Part shown: positions 59,824 to 64,000 of the stretch, in pieces
How the letters are laid out: each line of letters starts with the position of its first letter
How positions within the stretch are numbered: the first letter of the stretch is position 1
Position numbers and translations under genes: made by a program
Notes under the pieces: generated by a model
Databases searched by the model: none
Told to the model about the DNA's origin: nothing
Seen by the model: the letters and a program-made list of their open reading frames with translations, nothing else
Assembly: GCF_020379485.1 (NCBI RefSeq)
Contig: NC_063439.1
Coordinates: 18,690,598-18,754,597, forward strand
Origin: Brassica napus
Lineage: Eukaryota; Streptophyta; Magnoliopsida; Brassicales; Brassicaceae
Length of the DNA: 64,000 nt
Direction: 5' to 3'

Positions 59824-61282
59824 TAATTTCAAAACTTACCAATAAGAAAGTTTGGATTAAGAAGACCACTTTATATGGTTTTGAAATCAACCAGATTAAG
59901 AAACATATTGTCATCTCGGTATGTAGAATCCGTGATTTTGGTGTTGCCATTAAAAGCTATTCGATACTTATGATCAGTTAATCTGTACGCTCCACCAGCA
60001 CCACTTACACTGAAATGATCAATGTTTCTCCATACTCCAACACGGACATGTTTGGCAACTTCAGCAATGTAAGTCTTATTACACGAAGCATGGATTTTTG
60101 TTCCCTTTGAAATGATAAAAAGAATTATATCTGTTAGCTTGTATCTTAACAAAATCAACATATAGAAATAACAAAGCTATATAGAACGTTAAATTTACAT
60201 TTGCATCACATAGGATTATTTCCAAAGATTCTCCAACGTCTTTCATGAAATGTCTCCATGTATGAATGTTCTTCACTTGAATGCGACATCCAGTCTTGCG
60301 TGGTTTGATATCGTTCAAAAAAGTTAGCTGCATATTGTTTGCCATTTTTTTCTGTATCTCAAGGTTTGATAAAAATTGTGGTTAAGTTATGCTATATTTA
60401 TAATAGGTAGGTGGTACAGCGGATTTAGGTTACGCAGATGCAGTCCAATATATTTTTAAGATTTGATCAAATATATTATTTTGTGGAATAAGGAATATTA
60501 TGCGAGAATATTGTAATTAGAATATACTTTTTTAATTTGTAAGAGTTAATATTAATCCAAGTAAAGTAGGTTAGCGACAAATCTGTATGTATAATCACAA
60601 TAATAACTGATTGTGATATTAAATAAAACTTGTAGATAAAGCAATATAAATATTTCCGGATCTTGCTAAACAAAATCGTATCTAATTTTTTTTTTTTGAA
60701 AACTTGGTAACGATTTAGGCAATATGATCGCTGATTTTTTTAATTTTAATTGTTCTTGGATTTTAAAATTTTAATTGTTAAATTTGTACTGGACTGTTTG
60801 AATCATACCAAGTTTGCGCTAAAATGGTCTGATTTGGTATAGTAGCTTGTATATTATGAGATGAATAAGGTATTATAGATAGCTTGTATATTAGATTTTG
60901 AGATGAATAAGGTGGTTTAATCTGGTCAGTGTTATAGTGTTCTAACTCAATAATATTGTCATGGTTGTAATATGAATGAGATCAATATATTGAAGAAGAA
61001 ACAGGGGTTTCCGTGTACTATAAGGCATACCAACTAAGATAGGCATATATACATCGTACATTTTTTTATTTCACATGGCCTATTAGAAACATCTAATATA
61101 TAGAAAACATATGCGACATTATATGGAGTAAAATCCCTTAAATTATCATTGAGTAATATATGGTAATGTATATATAGTAGGCAAAATAAAAGGTAGACCA
61201 ATGTACTATTAGTTAAATGAAAGGGTACAGTAACCTTGTATAAGTAGATTTCTCAAGATTGTTTTCTTTTTAATATAATAGA
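59824..61282 (-). mobile_element. Remnant of a larger Helitron with RPA1-like gene fragment
   Basis: A second Helitron 5' end, TCTATTATATTAAAAAGAAAAC, lies on the minus strand at 61282, followed by T on the plus strand. Its sub-terminal sequence is related to that of the 59823 end. Its own 3' end was not found. The enclosed RPA1-like exons fit an originally autonomous Helitron. Confidence 0.5.
59871..60345 (-). pseudogene. Replication protein A 70 kDa-like (DUF223) OB-fold fragment
   Basis: Exon one begins at the Met at 60345 (MANNMQLTFLNDIKPRKTGC, then RIQVKNIHTWRHF and GESLEIILCDAN) and ends at a GTAAAT donor at about 60199. After an intron, GTKIHASCNKTYIAEVAKHV, then GVWRNIDHFSVSGAGGAYRL follows from about 60100. 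This is the first OB-fold of RPA1-like proteins, which are often encoded beside Helitron Rep/helicase genes. The later OB-folds and the zinc-finger domain are absent. Single-strand DNA binding is the family role; this fragment is unlikely to be complete. Confidence 0.7.
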
Positions 61283-62280
61283 TATCGAATTATTAATTTT
61301 CTTACAAATGTATAGGATTTTCTTTAAGAACACTAATTATTACACTACTGTCGTAATTAGGTACTTGTATTAGTGCGCAAGTGGTGGATTTGTTTTTGTT
61401 ATCTTGACAATTTGAAATGATTCAAAAGTATATTAAAATGATGAAAGCACCACCCACTCTTATCCCGATTGCAGCCGGCACTGGTGAGATCAAAGACAAT
61501 ATCCTCTTTAGTTTTTTTTTTGTCAAAGGGTTTTCTTAAATTAATAATTGGTCCACACAAAAGATTACAGAAAGAAAAGATAAGGTAGAAATGATTAAGT
61601 TTAGCTTAATCTACTGAAGCTTCTAAGAACATATTTAGAAGAAGCGAGATGATAAAAGAGAGAAGAAAAATGATGCTTAGATGTTGTTTAGGCTCCAAGT
61701 CTTAGGTCTTTGTTAATCCAAAATATGGTCCAGTGTTTATCATATGGTGTTCCAGGGAGGGTGTAAAAAGTTTTTTTAAAAACGCTGTAATTTGAGATTC
61801 GCACTTGCAACAAATGAATAAAGAATTTGAGATTCGCACCGCCTACTGACTTGTCTTGGTTTGGTGGTAAATAAACATAAGTAGTGGTCTCTGCAGTAAT
61901 TAATTATCACAGTGCATTTCTAAGAGTTTAGATTAGATATATTATATTAACTATAAAAGATGAAAAAGTGATTTTCAGTTCGTTTATGCTTTTTAACGAA
62001 GTTTATTAAGAAAAGTAAAAATTTCCAAAAGTTTTTGCAAACTAAAATTTCCAAAAGTTACTTCATAATTTTATATGTAAACACCCACACGCAATATATC
62101 AAATTTGAAATCAACCGAAATTTCAACATATATTATCAAAGGATATAAGGACGCGAGACACCACATTGATGATTCACTTAAACTTTAACGTTAATAATTT
62201 AGGGCCCCAATAATTTAAGCATGCAAGCTTTATGAATAATAATCCGTTAACGAAATAACGGATGACAACGCCTCTGTTTC
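61283..62280. other. 3' flank of FLS3-like gene and intergenic DNA
   Basis: AT-rich DNA. A stretch at about 61509-61760 starting with a T run may be another minus-strand poly(A) retroposon fragment, but no duplication was found. No gene recognised. Confidence 0.4.
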
Positions 62281-63559
62281 TCAGTCGAGAGGAAGCTTCT
62301 TAAGCTTACGAAATTTGAAGTCTTTGTAGACATAAGGCTTGAACTTAGGAGCATTATCTTCGCCAGTTATCAGCTCCCGCAAAGGTGCGAACTCGTGATC
62401 AAGGCTAGATTCCACAAAAACCGGCCATGATATTCTCGTCTTCTCTTTATCCATTGTCGCTCGATGCTTTGCACTCATATACTTCCCATTACTCATCCTC
62501 TGCAAAATCAATAAAATTCCAATTTTTGGAATTTGCTTGAAAACCCATAGTTCATAATGCTTTGAAAAATATATTTCTAAAATGTATATAAAAGTTTTTT
62601 TTCTTCCTTTTAAATATACCTTACTATCAGAGTAGGATTTGAGGTTTTCATGGTTCTATTTGACACAAAAAATATTTATGAATTATTTATTATTATTACT
62701 TACATGGAATTGGTCGCCAACGATGACGATGATTCCGGAAGTGGTATATTTGACGTCGATCCAGTGATTATCTTTGAACGCCTGAAGCCCTAACGCTTCA
62801 TTAGCAACTAGGAATGTGATACCATTGACATCAGTGTGATCAGGAGCTCCTATGACCAAATCTTGATCAGGACACGGCGGATAGTAATTGATCTTCATTA
62901 AATATTCCACCGTTTCGCCGCCTAAACCTTCTATCAATGCCTCACGTCGTAAACCTAACCCCTCTGATAGCCATTCCATGATTTTCTCCGATAGTTTCTT
63001 AAGGTGTTTTGCGTAATCCTCATTCACCTCCCTTGTCAAATAAAATTCTCAATCAAACGATTAATAAAAAGAAACTCAGAATCTTCTAATTAAAAACTAT
63101 TTTGACAAGTAGACCGACATATGTCTTTTTATATGGTATGATTTTTACTTACATCCTACTTTCACATGTGTAATGTTTTAGCATAAGTTCGAACATTTAG
63201 TAGACTTGATACCTGTAATCCATAGGAAGCTTAGGCCAGAATCTGTAACTAACTCTGGACGGGGGCCAAATGCGGTGAAAGAGATGATCGACCCATGCGT
63301 TTCTACCTTCTAGATCTTTCTGGTACTTGGTTCTGTATCCTTCTACGTCCACGGAGTCTTCTGGCTTCGCGACGGCTTCCTTCTCCGTCTCGGGAAGCTC
63401 GAAGAACTTTGTCCCAACTTCTTTCAACCGCCGTATCAGCTCCGGCGGGATCCCGTGGTTAACCACCTGGAAAATTCCCCATTCTTCGCTCGCTTTCACG
63501 ACCGCACGTGCCACGAGATCTTCGTTGGGGTTGCTTAGGTCGACGATAGGGACGTCCAT
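62281..63559 (-). CDS. FLS3: Flavonol synthase-like 2-oxoglutarate/Fe(II) dioxygenase (FLS3-like, near At5g63590)
   Basis: Exons 63559-63213, 63031-62704 and 62499-62281 give 297 residues with consistent phases. It starts MDVPIVDLSNPNEDLVARAV, about 10 residues shorter than Arabidopsis FLS3, and no upstream in-frame Met is seen. Iron ligands are His181 and Asp183 (PDHTDV) and His237 (AKHR); the 2-oxoglutarate Arg247-x-Ser249 is in RISWP. Substrate-pocket-type stretches YQKDLEGRNAWVDHLFHRIW and KINYYPPCPDQDLVIGAPDH are well kept. Exon 2 ends CAT|GTAAGT, giving His where the family usually has Leu (GDQFL). Arabidopsis FLS3 has weak flavonol synthase activity in some assays, so this copy may be functional. 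It is convergent with the FLS2-like gene, 4.4 kb away. Confidence 0.88.
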
Positions 63560-64000
63560 CGTTTTCAGTGCACTCTCTTTTCTACTTTCTTTTCAATAGT
63601 AAACAATAGCTTTTAGTGGTTTAGAAGTTGAACGGATGGAGAAGCTGCGATACGGTATTTATATTTGAATGTAGCAACTAGCATCCCATGACTAACATGA
63701 ATATCGTGTCACCTCAATTCACTTTACCATGTATTATTTTTTCTTAGCTTGTTTTTTTCTTTCTTTTTGTCGGCTTTTTCTTAGCTACAATGATCAAATT
63801 TATTCAGCACTTTTATTTTCTTTATTTAATAATCCACATCACCTTTTTTCATTCCACATAATTATTCAATATTGTTATTTATTTATTTTTAACTCGTACA
63901 ATAATTTTGTTTAATAAAATTCAACAGCTTACCTCACTATTTTTATTTTTATTTTATTTTCTTTAGTAATTTTGAAATTACATATTAATAACAATTTTCT
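63560..64000. promoter_or_regulatory. Upstream region of FLS3-like gene
   Basis: The leader directly before the ATG is purine-rich on the coding strand. A minus-strand TATAAATACCG (about 63652-63662) is a plausible TATA box about 95 bp from the start codon. A T-rich micro-insertion between 12 bp repeats lies at 63738-63786. The rest is AT-rich. Confidence 0.5.

Noticed and set aside
59871..60161. Independent 96-residue protein
   Set aside because: Its N-terminal part is intronic; spliced to the 60345 exon it gives an RPA1-like OB-fold.
1..64000. A bacterial-type or viral multi-gene system
   Set aside because: All supported genes are ordinary plant nuclear genes or transposon remnants. No operon, no defence or toxin modules and no viral genes were recognised.

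Overview
This is a nuclear plant window, almost certainly from Brassica or a close relative in tribe Brassiceae. The evidence is AT-rich intergenic DNA, GT-AG introns, and proteins nearly identical to Arabidopsis thaliana ones. From memory of the Arabidopsis gene order, the genes are collinear with At5g63520 to At5g63590: F-box/FIST protein, farnesylated metal-binding protein FP3, DEK chromatin protein, BAHD acyltransferase FACT, glutamate-1-semialdehyde aminotransferase GSA1, and two flavonol-synthase-like dioxygenases. The Arabidopsis neighbour RMI1 (At5g63540), expected between FP3 and DEK, is not seen.

Layout: 1-954 is the 5' part of an F-box gene (minus strand, cut by the window edge). 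955-8583 is intergenic, with a G43 homopolymer and a Helitron. 8584-10914 is FP3/HIPP. 10915-36204 is a 25 kb gene-free island of Helitrons, TIR elements carrying telomere-like repeats, hAT and Harbinger MITEs, three poly(A) retroposons, a tRNA-derived SINE and a decayed LINE. 36205-39091 is DEK. 39617-40822 is a Harbinger-like element holding a broken gene fragment. 41721-43490 is FACT. 43705-46591 is a gag-only Ty3/gypsy derivative with intact target-site duplication. 47063-49251 is a chain of three Helitrons ending 167 bp before the GSA start codon. 49419-51224 is GSA. 53814-57831 is an FLS2-like gene whose first intron is mostly two Helitrons. 57974-58304 is a short LINE tail just after it. 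58437-61282 is Helitron DNA with an RPA1-like fragment. 62281-63559 is an FLS3-like gene on the minus strand, tail-to-tail with the first.

The genes do not form one pathway or operon. They are housekeeping or specialised-metabolism genes kept in ancestral order: tetrapyrrole synthesis (GSA), suberin-wax hydroxycinnamate esters (FACT), chromatin (DEK), a membrane-anchored metal-binding protein (FP3) and flavonoid-type 2-oxoglutarate dioxygenases. Apart from the truncated F-box gene, all coding frames reconstruct intact by splice-site reading.

No new multi-gene system was found. The least ordinary signals are: (i) at least twelve tiny T- or A-rich insertions of about 13-35 nt, each bounded by 12-18 bp direct repeats, which look like retroposition events that copied little more than the poly(A) tail; (ii) Helitrons abutting one another exactly and crowding the GSA promoter and an FLS intron; (iii) TIR elements that carry inverted tracts of telomere-like repeat.
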